NCBI GenBank assembly: GCA_934525735.1
Contig: CAKSZM010000003.1
Location: 1-56,723 of the forward strand
Length of the DNA stretch: 56,723 bases
Source of the DNA: an uncultured Faecalibacterium sp.
GTDB lineage: Bacteria > Bacillota > Clostridia > Oscillospirales > Ruminococcaceae
Direction: 5' to 3'
The translations under genes and the position numbers were made by a program. The notes below the pieces were generated by a model that saw nothing but the letters and a program-made list of their open reading frames with translations, did no database searches and was not told where the DNA came from. Of the stretch, positions 41,715 through 50,647 are shown piece after piece (positions within the stretch are counted from its first letter, which is position 1; each line of letters begins with the position of its first letter).

Positions 41715-43697
41715 TTATTTTTCCCCGGCACCGCTCTTTTTCTGCGATGCCCAGTATTTGTCGATGGCGTCCTCGATGCGGGCGCGGGCCGCTTCCGGCG
41801 TGATATGCTTGAGCTGCGCCGCCGCCATGGTCTGGTGGCCTCCGCCGCCCAGACTTTCCATGATGACCTGCACATTCACAGCACCAAGGCTGCGGGCCGA
41901 GATATTCACGCCGCCGCCCACCTGCACCGCCACAAAGCTGGCGTCCACATTCTGGATGCGCAGCAGGTCGTTGGCGGCCTGCGCAATGGCCACGCGGGCT
42001 TCCGGGGCGATCTCGCCGCCCACCGAAATGGCACAGTTCTTGTACATCTGCGCCCGCTCCACCAGTTCCGCTTTGGCGGCGTACTCCACCATGCTCACGT
42101 CGAACAGCTGGCGCACCCGCTCGGTCTCCGCGCCGTAGCGGCGCAGAGCGGCAGCGGCTTCAAAAGTGCGCACGCCGGTGTGCAGGGTAAAGTCCTGCGT
42201 ATCCAGCATGATGCCGGACAAAAGACCTTCGGCCTCCACCCGGTTGGGCTTGTCGTCGCGGTCGCCGACATACTGCAGCAGCTCTGTGACCAGTTCGCTG
42301 GCCGAAGAAGAATACGGCTCATGGCAGACCAGCACCGGGTTCTCGATGTAGCCCACACCCTTGCGGTGGTGGTCGATGACGGCCACCTTGCCGCATTTTT
42401 CCAGGATTTCCCTGCTCTCCACAAGGCCGATCTGGTATGTATCCACTACGATGCACAGCGTCTTTTTGGAGATGATGGGCAAAGCATCCTTCGGGTCGAT
42501 GAAGTCATCCTTCTGCCCAGCCTTGCACAGCGCATCGATCAGGCTGCCTGCCAGAGTGGCGTCCCGCCGGACTGCAATGACCGCCGGGACATCGCAGATC
42601 TTACAGATGCGCAGCACGCCCTCGGCAGAGCCGATCGCGTCCAGATCGCTCATGCGGTGACCCATGATGACCACATGGTCAGCTTCTTTGATCAGTTTGA
42701 CCAGCTGGTCGGCCACGATACGGCTGCGCACCTTGCTGCGCTTTTCCACGCCGTGGCTCACGCCGCCGTAGAAAGTGAATCCGTCCGGCGTCATCTCGGC
42801 GGCCTGATCGCCGCCGCGTCCCTGCGCCATATCCAGCGCCTGCACGGCCATATCCTGCGCTTCCCGCAGGGTCTTGGCTCCGCGGCCGATGCCGATGGAC
42901 AGCGACAGATTCACGCTGGGGTCCAGCGCACGGATCTTATCCAGCACGTCATAGCCGCGCTTGGCGAACTGCTCCATCTGGCGCTCTTCCACCACTGCAA
43001 TATAACGGCCGCTGGCCACCCGGCGCAGAAAGCCGCTGCCCCGGCCGATCATATCCTCCAGAATGCGGTTGATGCCCTCCAGCAGGCGGGCACGCTCACT
43101 GTCCAGCATATCGCCGAACACGTCGTCGTAGCCGTCCACCAAAAATACCAGATAGCCCGGGCGGCTGGCTTTGTATTCTGCTTCAATGCGGCGCAGGGCG
43201 GTCTCCTCATTCAGGACCACAAGGGTCATGCTTTCAGCATTGCCCGGCACCGTGGAACTGTGGGCTTTCCATATTCCCTCGGCAAGGTTCAGCAGCTGGC
43301 CTGCCGGGGTGCGGCACTGCTGCAGATCCAGACCCGGCAGGGTCTTCTGCACCCGGCTGGTCAGCCGGTCTTCTCCATTCAGGATGCGGGCGCGGAACTC
43401 GGCATTATACCAGACCACCGTCTCCCCGGAGAGCAGCGCCGCCGGCTGAGACAGCGGTTCCAGGCTGAACTGCACCTTGGATTTTTCAAAGCTTCCGCCG
43501 CACATCCAGCGGGCCACCCAGCGGCGCAGCTGATAGCGGAACAGGAACGCCGCAACACCCCACAATACCACCAGTGTCAGCAGCAGTCCCCAGGCCGCCG
43601 GCCTTTGGACCACCAGCACCAGTACCAGCAGCCCGCACAGCAGTGCAAGGCTGGCGGTGAGCATTTCCAGTGTCCATCTCGGTTTCTGTTTCATCAA
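41715..43697 (-). CDS. gdpP: GdpP, membrane-bound cyclic di-AMP phosphodiesterase
   Basis: 660 residues. Two membrane helices (LTASLALLCGLLVLVLVV and WGLLLTLVVLWGVAAFLF, about 13-52), a PAS-like region (ETVVWYNAEFRARIL, about 85-150), and a degenerate GGDEF domain whose signature has become GRGGDQ near residue 294, as in other GdpP proteins. The DHH-DHHA1 phosphoesterase follows: MGHRMSDLDAIGSA near 343, AVIDHHRKG near 440, and GGGGHQTMA near 618. It cleaves c-di-AMP to pApA. Together with cdaA at the window start it sets the c-di-AMP level that would act on the Trk system. It lies 45 bases after rnj. Confidence 0.95.
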   Translation of the reverse strand: MMKQKPRWTLEMLTASLALLCGLLVLVLVVQRPAAWGLLLTLVVLWGVAAFLFRYQLRRWVARWMCGGSFEKSKVQFSLEPLSQPAALLSGETVVWYNAEFRARILNGEDRLTSRVQKTLPGLDLQQCRTPAGQLLNLAEGIWKAHSSTVPGNAESMTLVVLNEETALRRIEAEYKASRPGYLVFLVDGYDDVFGDMLDSERARLLEGINRILEDMIGRGSGFLRRVASGRYIAVVEERQMEQFAKRGYDVLDKIRALDPSVNLSLSIGIGRGAKTLREAQDMAVQALDMAQGRGGDQAAEMTPDGFTFYGGVSHGVEKRSKVRSRIVADQLVKLIKEADHVVIMGHRMSDLDAIGSAEGVLRICKICDVPAVIAVRRDATLAGSLIDALCKAGQKDDFIDPKDALPIISKKTLCIVVDTYQIGLVESREILEKCGKVAVIDHHRKGVGYIENPVLVCHEPYSSSASELVTELLQYVGDRDDKPNRVEAEGLLSGIMLDTQDFTLHTGVRTFEAAAALRRYGAETERVRQLFDVSMVEYAAKAELVERAQMYKNCAISVGGEIAPEARVAIAQAANDLLRIQNVDASFVAVQVGGGVNISARSLGAVNVQVIMESLGGGGHQTMAAAQLKHITPEAARARIEDAIDKYWASQKKSGAGEK

Positions 43698-43742
43698 ATC
43701 TCCTGCCTTCCGCCGCCTTTTTCAGCGGCAGTGTGCCCGGGG

Positions 43743-45569
43743 TCAGACCTCCATCAGGATGGGAAGGATCATCGGGCTGCGCTTGGTGCGCCGGTAGATA
43801 TAACTGCTCAGTGCCTCACGCACACGGGTCTTGACGCTGTTCCAGTCGCGCACATGTTCGTCCACACAGCGTTCCAGCGCGTTTTCCACGATGCTCTGGG
43901 CACCGTCCATCAAGCTCTCGTTCTCGCGTACATACACAAAGCCGCGGCTGACGAGGTCCGGTCCTGCCAGGACCTTTCCGGTCTTGCTGTCCACAGTGGC
44001 CACGATGATGACCAGACCGTCCTCGGACAGGTGCTTGCGGTCGCGCAGCACCACATTGCCCACGTCGCCAACACCGAGGCCGTCCACCATGACGGCACCG
44101 GCCGTGACCGGCTCGCCCAGCTTCATCTCATCCCGGGTCAGGATCACATTGGAGCCGTTCTCTGCAATGAGGATGTTGTTGGTGGGGATGCCGAGGCTGG
44201 CAGCAGTCAGGGCATGCTTTTTCAGCTGCTTGTACTCGCCGTGCACCGGCAGGAAGAACTTGGGCTTTGTCAGGGTGAGCATCAGCTTCTGCTCTTCCTG
44301 GCAGGCATGGCCGGAAACGTGCACATCGTACATGCTCTCATAAATGACTTCCGCGCCCAGCAGCAGCAGACCATTGACGATCTTGGTCACACTCTTCTCG
44401 TTGCCGGGGATAGGGTTGGCCGAGATAATGATAAAGTCGCCGGGGCCGACGCGCACCTGACGGTGGCTGCAGGACGCCATGCGGGACAGTGCACTCAGCG
44501 GCTCGCCCTGACTGCCGGTGGTGATGAGCACCACCTGCTCCGGCGGATACTGGTTCAGCTCATCCACGCTGATGAGGGTTCCCTCCGGGATGTGCATATA
44601 GCCCAGCTCCTGCGCCATGGCAGTGTTGTTCACCATGCTGCGGCCGCTGAACGCCACCTTGCGGCCGTCCTCCACGGCCAGATCGATGATCTGCTGCACG
44701 CGGTAGATGTTGGAGGCAAAGGTCGCAATGATGATACGCTTGTTGCGGGCGCGGGCAAACAGGTTGCGCACACCGGCGGCAACCTTCTGTTCGGTTGCGG
44801 TAAAGCCCGGACGCTCGGCGTTGGTGGAGTCGCTCAGCAGAGCCAGAACGCCGCGCTGGCCGTACTCAGCCAGGGTGGACAGATCGGTCACGCCGCAGGC
44901 CAGCGGGGTGTAGTCGATCTTGAAGTCGCCGGTCTGGATGATGGTGCCGGCGGGGCTGTCGATGGCAAAGGCCACCGCATCCGGGATCGAATGGTTCACA
45001 TGGATCGGCTCGACGGTAAAGCACCCCAGCTTGATCTTCTGCTTCGGGGTGATCTCCACGAACTTGGTTTTGCCTGCCAGACCGAACTCTTCCAGCTTGT
45101 TGCGGATCAGACCGCAGGTCAGGCGGGTGCCGTAGATGGGCAGGTCGACCTTCTGCAGCAGATACGGGATGCTGCCGATATGGTCCTCGTGGCCGTGGGT
45201 GATGAGCAGGCCCTTGATCTTATCCTTGTTCTGCACCACAAAGGTGAAATCCGGGATGACCATATCCACGCCGAACATGTCGCTGTCCGGGAAGACAAGG
45301 CCGCAGTCCACGATGATCATGTCGCCGTTGCACTCGTAGGCGGTCATATTCTTGCCCACTTCGCCCAGACCGCCCAGCGGATAGATATGGATGGGCACAG
45401 CGGCCTCCTTGGGTTGCTGCGGGCGGCGGGGGCGGCGGTTATAATAGGGACGGCGGGTAGTGCGGGTACGCTTTTCGCCTGCCTGTGCGGCGGGCGCAGC
45501 TGCGCTCTTTTCAGCTGCCGGGGCCTTGCTGCGGGTTGAAGCTGCGGTATTTTCTTTTGACTGTGCCAT
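43743..45569 (-). CDS. rnj: Ribonuclease J
   Basis: 608 residues. Exo- and endoribonuclease for mRNA decay and rRNA trimming. An N-terminal extension of about 55 residues rich in Ala, Arg and Pro (TRRPYYNRRPRRPQQ) precedes the metallo-beta-lactamase domain: LGGLGEVGKNMTAYE, then zinc motif LLITHGHEDHIGSIPYLL. The beta-CASP region has SDSTNAERPGFT and VLITTGSQGEPLSALSRMA. Near the end, FFLPVHGEYKQLKKH supplies a further metal ligand. ATG 45569 follows GGAGGTCAGA. An open frame continues upstream to 45809 but lacks family character; the promoter at 45841-45869 makes that stretch a leader of about 265 bases. Confidence 0.95.
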   Translation of the reverse strand: MAQSKENTAASTRSKAPAAEKSAAAPAAQAGEKRTRTTRRPYYNRRPRRPQQPKEAAVPIHIYPLGGLGEVGKNMTAYECNGDMIIVDCGLVFPDSDMFGVDMVIPDFTFVVQNKDKIKGLLITHGHEDHIGSIPYLLQKVDLPIYGTRLTCGLIRNKLEEFGLAGKTKFVEITPKQKIKLGCFTVEPIHVNHSIPDAVAFAIDSPAGTIIQTGDFKIDYTPLACGVTDLSTLAEYGQRGVLALLSDSTNAERPGFTATEQKVAAGVRNLFARARNKRIIIATFASNIYRVQQIIDLAVEDGRKVAFSGRSMVNNTAMAQELGYMHIPEGTLISVDELNQYPPEQVVLITTGSQGEPLSALSRMASCSHRQVRVGPGDFIIISANPIPGNEKSVTKIVNGLLLLGAEVIYESMYDVHVSGHACQEEQKLMLTLTKPKFFLPVHGEYKQLKKHALTAASLGIPTNNILIAENGSNVILTRDEMKLGEPVTAGAVMVDGLGVGDVGNVVLRDRKHLSEDGLVIIVATVDSKTGKVLAGPDLVSRGFVYVRENESLMDGAQSIVENALERCVDEHVRDWNSVKTRVREALSSYIYRRTKRSPMILPILMEV

Positions 45570-45834
45570 TCTGACCTCCAAAAATAATTGCAGCGCAGGC
45601 CGTCCCCGCCAAAGGGGAACAGCCGCGCTGTGCAAAGGGAAGCACCTTGGATCTTCGCATCGGCTTCCGTTGGATGCACCGTATAGAATTGTCTTATCAG
45701 CGTGTTTTTGCACACCGCTGCCTGTTCCGTAAGAATCTTTTCTGCCAGATAGGTCCATCTGCACGATGCGGCCGTGGCTTTTCTGTGGAACGCCCGGACG
45801 CACGCCCATGGTGCGCCCCTATACGCATTTTGTT
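45570..45834 (-). other. Long 5' leader of rnj
   Basis: The promoter at 45841-45869 leaves about 265 bases before the rnj ATG. The stretch holds GC-rich inverted segments, for example CAGCGCGGCTGTTCCCC followed by GGGGACGGCCTGCGCTG, which can pair into a long stem just ahead of the ribosome site. It stays open in the rnj frame but I see no protein-like sequence. Confidence 0.6.
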
Positions 45835-45840
45835 GAAATA

Positions 45841-45869
45841 AGTATAGTATTTTCCGGCGTTTTTGTCAA
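45841..45869 (-). promoter_or_regulatory. Promoter of rnj-gdpP-glf
   Basis: Minus strand consensus TTGACA (45864-45869), 17 bases, TATACT (45841-45846). Confidence 0.85.
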
Positions 45870-45911
45870 TTCCAAGCTTTGGCCGGAGCATCACCGGTTA
45901 TACATTGGCTC

Positions 45912-45941
45912 TTGACAGCAGCCGAAAAAGAGCGCTAAATA
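45912..45941 (+). promoter_or_regulatory. Promoter of rnhA
   Basis: Consensus TTGACA (45912-45917), 18 bases, TAAATA (45936-45941). Divergent from the rnj promoter. Confidence 0.65.
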
Positions 45942-45970
45942 AAGGTACTATTTATCATAAGGAGAACCGC

Positions 45971-46435
45971 ATGAAGCAGGTCGAAGTCTACACCGACGGC
46001 GCATGCAGCGGCAATCCCGGCCCGGGCGGCTGGGGCGCTGTGCTGCGCTACCGTTTCAACGGCAAGGTCTACGAAAAGGAGCTGAGCGGCGGCGACGCCA
46101 GCACCACCAACAACCGTATGGAGCTTACTGCCTTTATCGAGGCGCTGCGCCAGCTCAAGGAGCCGTGCGAAGTGCGGCTGTGCTCGGACAGCCAGTATGT
46201 CATCAATGGGCTGCAGAAGGGCTGGGCCAAAGGCTGGCAGCGCCGCGGCTGGAAAAAGGCCGACGGCTCCCCGGCCCTGAACCCGGATCTCTGGGCACAG
46301 GCACTGGAACAGGAAGCCCGGCACAAGATCACTTACGTCTGGGTCAAGGGCCATGCAGGCCACCCGGAAAACGAACGCTGCGACCAGCTGGCCGTGGCAC
46401 AGAGCAAAGCACATGGCGGGAGGCAAGGAACATGA
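45971..46435 (+). CDS. rnhA: Ribonuclease HI
   Basis: 154 residues, standard E. coli-like length. It degrades RNA in RNA-DNA hybrids. Catalytic acids are all present: D in [20 protein letters not shown] in [14 protein letters not shown] in [12 protein letters not shown], and the late D in NERCDQLA. The basic protrusion for hybrid binding ([17 protein letters not shown]) is present, and HAGHPEN carries the conserved histidine. ATG 45971 follows AAGGAG. The stop overlaps the start of the next gene (ATGA), so that gene is translationally coupled. Confidence 0.96.
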   Translation: MKQVEVYTDGACSGNPGPGGWGAVLRYRFNGKVYEKELSGGDASTTNNRMELTAFIEALRQLKEPCEVRLCSDSQYVINGLQKGWAKGWQRRGWKKADGSPALNPDLWAQALEQEARHKITYVWVKGHAGHPENERCDQLAVAQSKAHGGRQGT

Positions 46436-46965
46436 GCGACGCATTTCTGCCCGGAAACGGGTTTGATACCTACGAAAGTCAGGACAAGGTCCTGATGCGG
46501 ATGACCGATACCGCCGCCTGCGCCGTGGCGGTGCGCATCCTGCAGCAGCAAGGTTTTGCCGTGGCGGGCGCCGCCGTGCGTCTGGCGGCAGAGCAGGCTG
46601 CGGAAGCCGAAGCAGCCAAAAAAGCGGCGGAAAAGCTTGGCATTGAGTGTATTGTGCTCAACGCCGAAGCGCTGGCCGGTGCGGATGCAGAAGCGCTGGG
46701 CGAAGGCGGCGACCCGTTGTTTGCGGCTCTGCTGACCGCCGCCGACAAACTGGGGATGCAGTATGTGGCCACAGAGCACCGCGCCCGGGTAGAGACGGGT
46801 TCCGACGGCATCCACTCCGTCTGCCCGCCTGCCGGTGCCGGCAGCGGCGACAGTGATACGCTGGCCGCTCTGCCGCAGGAGACGCTGGCCCGGCTGATCC
46901 TTCCGCTGGGTGATTTTGCCCCCGAAGATGTTGCCGAGATGGCAGAGGACTTCAAGATAAACTGA
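46432..46965 (+). CDS. Degenerate, truncated MnmA-like (tRNA 2-thiouridylase) protein without PP-loop
   Basis: 177 residues. The layout follows the N-terminal half of Mnm[34 protein letters not shown] lies where MnmA has its SGGVDSS ATP loop followed by LLKEQGYEVIGV. Next come [33 protein letters not shown] (MnmA: ALGADYVATGHYAR), and [20 protein letters not shown] (MnmA: LSRLLFPLGDLTKEEVREIA). The ATP loop is gone (TDTAACA), the first catalytic cysteine context is lost (GGDPLFA), and the C-terminal half is absent. It should therefore not thiolate tRNA. The reading frame is intact and coupled to rnhA by an ATGA overlap, so it looks maintained rather than dead. Its job is unknown. Homology is judged by eye. 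Confidence 0.75.
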   Translation: MSDAFLPGNGFDTYESQDKVLMRMTDTAACAVAVRILQQQGFAVAGAAVRLAAEQAAEAEAAKKAAEKLGIECIVLNAEALAGADAEALGEGGDPLFAALLTAADKLGMQYVATEHRARVETGSDGIHSVCPPAGAGSGDSDTLAALPQETLARLILPLGDFAPEDVAEMAEDFKIN

Positions 46966-46978
46966 TTTCAAAGCAAAA

Positions 46979-47012
46979 AATGCGCTGTTCCATTTTCACG
47001 GTACAGCGCATT
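46979..47012. terminator. Bidirectional terminator between the rnhA operon and mgsA
   Basis: AATGCGCTGT (46979-46988) pairs perfectly with ACAGCGCATT (47003-47012), with A-run and T-run on either side. Confidence 0.92.
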
Positions 47013-47025
47013 TTTATATGTTTTC

Positions 47026-47430
47026 TCAGTTCTGGGGGTGCACGATGTCGCGCCAATCCAGATCGCCGCGTTCCAGGCCGTGGATCAGCACCTCAGCGGT
47101 TGCGATATTGGTGGCCATGGGGATGTTGTGCACGTCGCACAGACGCAGCAGGGTCATCTCATTCGGCTCGCTGGGCTTGGCGTTGATGGGATCCCGGAAG
47201 AACAGCAGCAGGTCGATCTCGTTGCATGCGATGCGGGATGCGATCTGCTGGTCGCCGCCCTGGACACCTGCCAGAAAACGATGCACCTGCAGGCCGGTCG
47301 CTTCCGCGATCAGTTTGCCGGTCGTGCCGGTTGCCACCAGCTTATGCTGGCTCAGAATACGGCAGTATGCTGTACAGAACTGAACCATCAGCTCCTTTTT
47401 GGAGTCATGCGCGATCAGTGCAATCGTCAT
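47026..47430 (-). CDS. mgsA: Methylglyoxal synthase
   Basis: 134 residues. Converts dihydroxyacetone phosphate to methylglyoxal, a bypass that frees phosphate. Start [18 protein letters not shown]; substrate loop [10 protein letters not shown] near residue 33; catalytic aspartates in [12 protein letters not shown] and [29 protein letters not shown] near the end. ATG 47430 is preceded by GAGGAGAGAG. Its leader holds a small hairpin ACCGC-GCAA-GCGGT (about 47461-47475). In many Clostridia it closes the mre-min-rodA cluster; here repeat copy B separates it from mrdA and the min and rodA genes are missing from the locus. Confidence 0.95.
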   Translation of the reverse strand: MTIALIAHDSKKELMVQFCTAYCRILSQHKLVATGTTGKLIAEATGLQVHRFLAGVQGGDQQIASRIACNEIDLLLFFRDPINAKPSEPNEMTLLRLCDVHNIPMATNIATAEVLIHGLERGDLDWRDIVHPQN

Positions 47431-47494
47431 CCGTTACTCTCTCCTCTTTCTGTACTGTGGAACCGCTTGCGCGGTAAAAAGTCCTTTGGTAAAA

Positions 47495-47523
47495 ATAATA
47501 TCACAAAATCCAATCTTTTACAA
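47495..47523 (-). promoter_or_regulatory. Promoter of mgsA
   Basis: Minus strand TTGTAA (47518-47523), 17 bases, TATTAT (47495-47500). Between here and copy B (47524-47613) I see only AT-rich sequence. Confidence 0.68.
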
Positions 47524-47613
47524 CTGGTTTTTATACAAAATATTCAATTTTGTTCTCTTTTCCGGTCTACGTCGTTCAAAACGTCCCCAACAACACCATT
47601 CCCCGCAGAAAAT

Positions 47614-47843
47614 GCCAGCGTACCGGCAGCTTTCTCCTCAGACACGAACACGGGTTGCGGCTCCCAGCATATGCGGCGGCCCTTGAGCGGGCCTTGCCTT
47701 CTGCTGGCCGCGGTCCCAACAGCAGCTCCCTGTTTCCGCCACTGGCGGCGGTCGCTGCCGTTGCAGTCCATCCATCGCCCGCCCTATTGTCCTGCGGGCA
47801 ACAGGGTCCCACCCCAGCGGACGGTCTTCGGAGAAACTCCCGG
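47614..47843 (-). repeat. Copy B of the dispersed structured repeat, probable RNA element
   Basis: About 230 bases, same orientation and order of blocks as copy A. Long identical stretches include CAACAGGGTCCCACCCCAGC (47801-47820) and ACCGGCAGCTTTCTCCTC (plus strand). On the minus strand: hairpin 1, CCCTGTTG with CAATAGGG, capped by CC/GG; hairpin 2, CAACGGCAGC with GCTGCTGTTG (10 pairs, one G-U); hairpin 3, GCGGC-CAGCA with TGCTGG-GCCGC and an inner GGCCC/GGGCC; 3' hairpin GCCGG-TACG-CTGGC followed by ATTTTC. Most differences from copy A preserve pairing. It starts 19 bases past the mrdA stop and fills the gap toward the mgsA promoter. Confidence 0.8.
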
Positions 47844-47862
47844 TCCACTGGCAGGAAAGGTC

Positions 47863-50082
47863 TCAGTTTATCTCTTCCGGGGCGGCAGTCTGGTCTGCTG
47901 CATCCGTGTCGGCATTGTCCGGCACCGTGTCCTGTGCGGCATCGGCAACATCGTCCTGCCCTGCAGTATCTGCCGTCTGCTGTTCCTGCTCTGCCTGCTG
48001 CTTTGCCTGTGCAGCTTCTTCCTCCGCCTGCGCCGCCAGCGTGCCGTCCTTCATGGCAAAGTAGGCGTTGGCGATGTCCACCACCAGATCACCGGCGCGG
48101 GCGCCGTAGCCGCCGTACTCGATGGAAATGCCGATGGCGATCTCCGGGTCATCCGCCGGGAGATAAGCCACCATCATGGCGTTCAGATAGTGTTTGCCCG
48201 GCGCGTAGGTTTCGCTTCGCTGCGGGGTGCCGGTCTTACAGGCGATGGGCACCGGGTAGCTGGAGATCTTGCCCGAAATGGTGCTGGGCACCTGCTTCAT
48301 GCCCTGCCGCACCAGCTCAAAGGTGTTGCCGGTACCCTCGATGACATCCATCACCTCGGGCTGTGTCTCGCGGATCACCTCGCCGGTGTTGGAGTCCAGA
48401 ATGGCCTTGACGAAGTGGGTGCGGTAGCGGGTGCCGTTATTGGCCAGCGTTGCCGCGTAGGTGGCCAGCTGGATGGGTGTGACCACCGTGTTGCCCTGAC
48501 CGATGGCGGCCTGAACATCCAGCGATGACGTATAGTTGGAGTCGTTCTTGGTGGTCAGGCGGCCCACGGCCTCGCTGACCTCGACACCGGTGCGCTGGCC
48601 GAGACCCAGCTTGTAGGCATAAGCGTCGTACACATCGCTGGTCAGGCGGCGGCCCACATCATAGAAGAAGATGTTGCAGCTCCACTTGATGGCCGTTACC
48701 ACGTCGATGTTGCCGCTGTGGCCGTGGCGGGTGCAGCGGGGGTGATAATCCTTGAAGTAATTGTATACGCCGTTGCAGTACACCGTCGAATACTGGTTGA
48801 TGAGGCCGCTGTCCAGCGCAGCCACTGCCACGGCAGGCTTGAAGGTGGAGCCGGGCGTGTACAGACCCTGCAGTGCCCGGTTGAACAAAGGCAGGCTGGG
48901 GTCAGAACTGTACTCGCTATAATTCGTGGCGTAAAGATTCTGATCGAAGCTCGGGTAGTTGGACGCCGCCAGCACGCCGCCGTCTTTTACGTCGATGACC
49001 ACCGCCGCAGCAGCGGCAGCCTTCATGTTGCCGGTGTTGTAGACGCGGTTGATCATGTCGATGTTGTTGGCCAGCGCCTTGTCCACAGCGCGCTGGAAAT
49101 TGCTGTCAATGGTCAGCTGCACCGTGTGGCCCGGCTCCGGGGCGGTGGTCATCTGGGTATCCACAATGACGCCGTCGGAATTTCGGGTGATGGTCTCCAC
49201 GCCGTCCTTGCCGCGCAGCTCGTCCTCATAAGCGGATTCCAGGCCCGAAATGCCCAGAATGTCGTTCATGTTGTAGCCTTTTTCCCGCAGAGGATAGGTT
49301 GTCTGGCCGTTCTCATCGGTGACTTTCCATTTTTCGGCAGTGATCTTGCCCACGCGGCCCAGCACTGCCGGGATGATATCGCTCTGCTCGTAGCTGCGGG
49401 CACTGGTCTCCACGATCTCCACGCCGGGCAGCTGCAGGCTGTGCTCCTTGATGGTGGCAACGGTCACGCTGCTGACATTTTCCGCCATGACAAAGTTGTT
49501 CACATTGGAGAACGCCTGACGGTCCATCTCATAGTGGATGCCTGCCAGGATCCGCTGCCATGACAGCGAAAAATCCTGCAGATCATTCTTTTCCACCAGC
49601 ATTTCCATCACATCATCCGCCGTGGCATACTGCTGCAGGCCAAGGTCCGACTTCATGCTGGCGAGCTGTTTCTGGTCCGAGGAGGAAGCATCATCTGCGG
49701 TAAAGCTATAGTGTCCTGCCGCATCCGGCTCGCTGATGAGCAGCGTATCCGTCCAGCTCTCGCCGTTTTCCCGCAGCAGTTCCACGATCTGCTGCAGCAT
49801 GGTGTCCAGATCCCGGTCGCCCATGAGCAGCTTGTTGAGCACCACATTGTAGCTGGTGGTGCTGGTGGCAATGCGCCGGCCGCTGCTGTCCACGATATCG
49901 CCGCGGGCCGCTGTCACCGTGAAATTGTAGTCGGTGGTATTAGTGGCCTGCGAGCGGAACTCGTCGCCGTTGACCAGCTGCAAAAAGATCAGCCGCAGCA
50001 CATACAGGCCCATCACGGCGCATGCCGCCGCGATCAGCAGGATCATCCGGCGCACAACCGTCTTTCGTTCGTTTTGATTCAT
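47863..50082 (-). CDS. mrdA: Penicillin-binding protein 2, elongation transpeptidase
   Basis: 739 residues. Short cytoplasmic N-terminus and one membrane anchor (ILLIAAACAVMGLYVLRLIF), the dimerisation domain, and the transpeptidase domain: active serine in PGSTFKPAVAV near residue 408, SCNIFFYD near 466, and CKTGTPQRS near 615. The tail of about 65 residues is Ala/Gln/Glu/Asp-rich low complexity with no known role. Cross-links lateral wall peptidoglycan with the Mre complex. ATG 50082 follows GGAGGAAACACGG, 19 bases after mreD. No terminator follows except the hairpins of repeat copy B. Confidence 0.94.
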   Translation of the reverse strand: MNQNERKTVVRRMILLIAAACAVMGLYVLRLIFLQLVNGDEFRSQATNTTDYNFTVTAARGDIVDSSGRRIATSTTSYNVVLNKLLMGDRDLDTMLQQIVELLRENGESWTDTLLISEPDAAGHYSFTADDASSSDQKQLASMKSDLGLQQYATADDVMEMLVEKNDLQDFSLSWQRILAGIHYEMDRQAFSNVNNFVMAENVSSVTVATIKEHSLQLPGVEIVETSARSYEQSDIIPAVLGRVGKITAEKWKVTDENGQTTYPLREKGYNMNDILGISGLESAYEDELRGKDGVETITRNSDGVIVDTQMTTAPEPGHTVQLTIDSNFQRAVDKALANNIDMINRVYNTGNMKAAAAAAVVIDVKDGGVLAASNYPSFDQNLYATNYSEYSSDPSLPLFNRALQGLYTPGSTFKPAVAVAALDSGLINQYSTVYCNGVYNYFKDYHPRCTRHGHSGNIDVVTAIKWSCNIFFYDVGRRLTSDVYDAYAYKLGLGQRTGVEVSEAVGRLTTKNDSNYTSSLDVQAAIGQGNTVVTPIQLATYAATLANNGTRYRTHFVKAILDSNTGEVIRETQPEVMDVIEGTGNTFELVRQGMKQVPSTISGKISSYPVPIACKTGTPQRSETYAPGKHYLNAMMVAYLPADDPEIAIGISIEYGGYGARAGDLVVDIANAYFAMKDGTLAAQAEEEAAQAKQQAEQEQQTADTAGQDDVADAAQDTVPDNADTDAADQTAAPEEIN

Positions 50083-50101
50083 CCGTGTTTCCTCCGGCGG
50101 T

Positions 50102-50635
50102 TCAGATCACGCCGTTGTCGATTTTGAACCCTTCGTAGATCTTCCGCACCAGCCAGAAGATCACCAGCGACGGCACCAGTGTCAGCGCCGCCGAGGGCAG
50201 CACGAAGGTCAGCCAGCGGTCCAGCGGCCAGCTGTACCCCGGCATGTAATAGAAAAACAGCCAGTCCAGCGACAGCACCAGCGCCGCTGTGACCATGCTG
50301 ATGAGTGCAAAGTTCCAGGTGCTGCCCTGCAGATACAGCTGCACCAGCACCGAAATGGCGAATCCCAGCAAAAGCAGTTCCAGGCCCAGCATGCCCACCG
50401 TGCGCCCGGCTGTGTAGTCCCACAGAAGGCCGCATACCGCGCCGAACAGTGCCCCGGCGAACTCGCCCTCATAGACAGCCACCGCCAGACACAGCGGCAG
50501 GATGAACAGGGGCTTTGCCTGTCCCAGCCGGAACAGACCCGGCGTGGTCTGCAGCGCAGCGCACACAAACAGCGCCAGCACATAGCAGACCCACTTCAGG
50601 ATCTGGCTGCGGCTGCGCATGCGGCGTGATTCCAT
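50102..50635 (-). CDS. mreD: Rod-shape protein MreD
   Basis: 177 residues, strongly hydrophobic, with five or six membrane helices (WVCYVLALFVCAALQ, FILPLCLAVAVYEGEFAG, LLWDYTAG, LELLLLGFAISVLVQLY, ALVLSLDWLFFYYM, ALTLVPSLVIFWLV). The family motif AGALFGAVCGLLWDYTAGRT near residue 60 is clear. Membrane partner of MreC and PBP2 in the elongasome. ATG 50635 lies 12 bases after mreC with AGGAGGC in the gap. Confidence 0.92.
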   Translation of the reverse strand: MESRRMRSRSQILKWVCYVLALFVCAALQTTPGLFRLGQAKPLFILPLCLAVAVYEGEFAGALFGAVCGLLWDYTAGRTVGMLGLELLLLGFAISVLVQLYLQGSTWNFALISMVTAALVLSLDWLFFYYMPGYSWPLDRWLTFVLPSAALTLVPSLVIFWLVRKIYEGFKIDNGVI

Positions 50636-50647
50636 ACAGGAGCCTCC

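Noticed and set aside
45570..45809. N-terminal extension of RNase J
   Set aside because: The stretch is open in frame but lacks RNase J character, and the ATG at 45569 has a strong ribosome site. Treated as leader.
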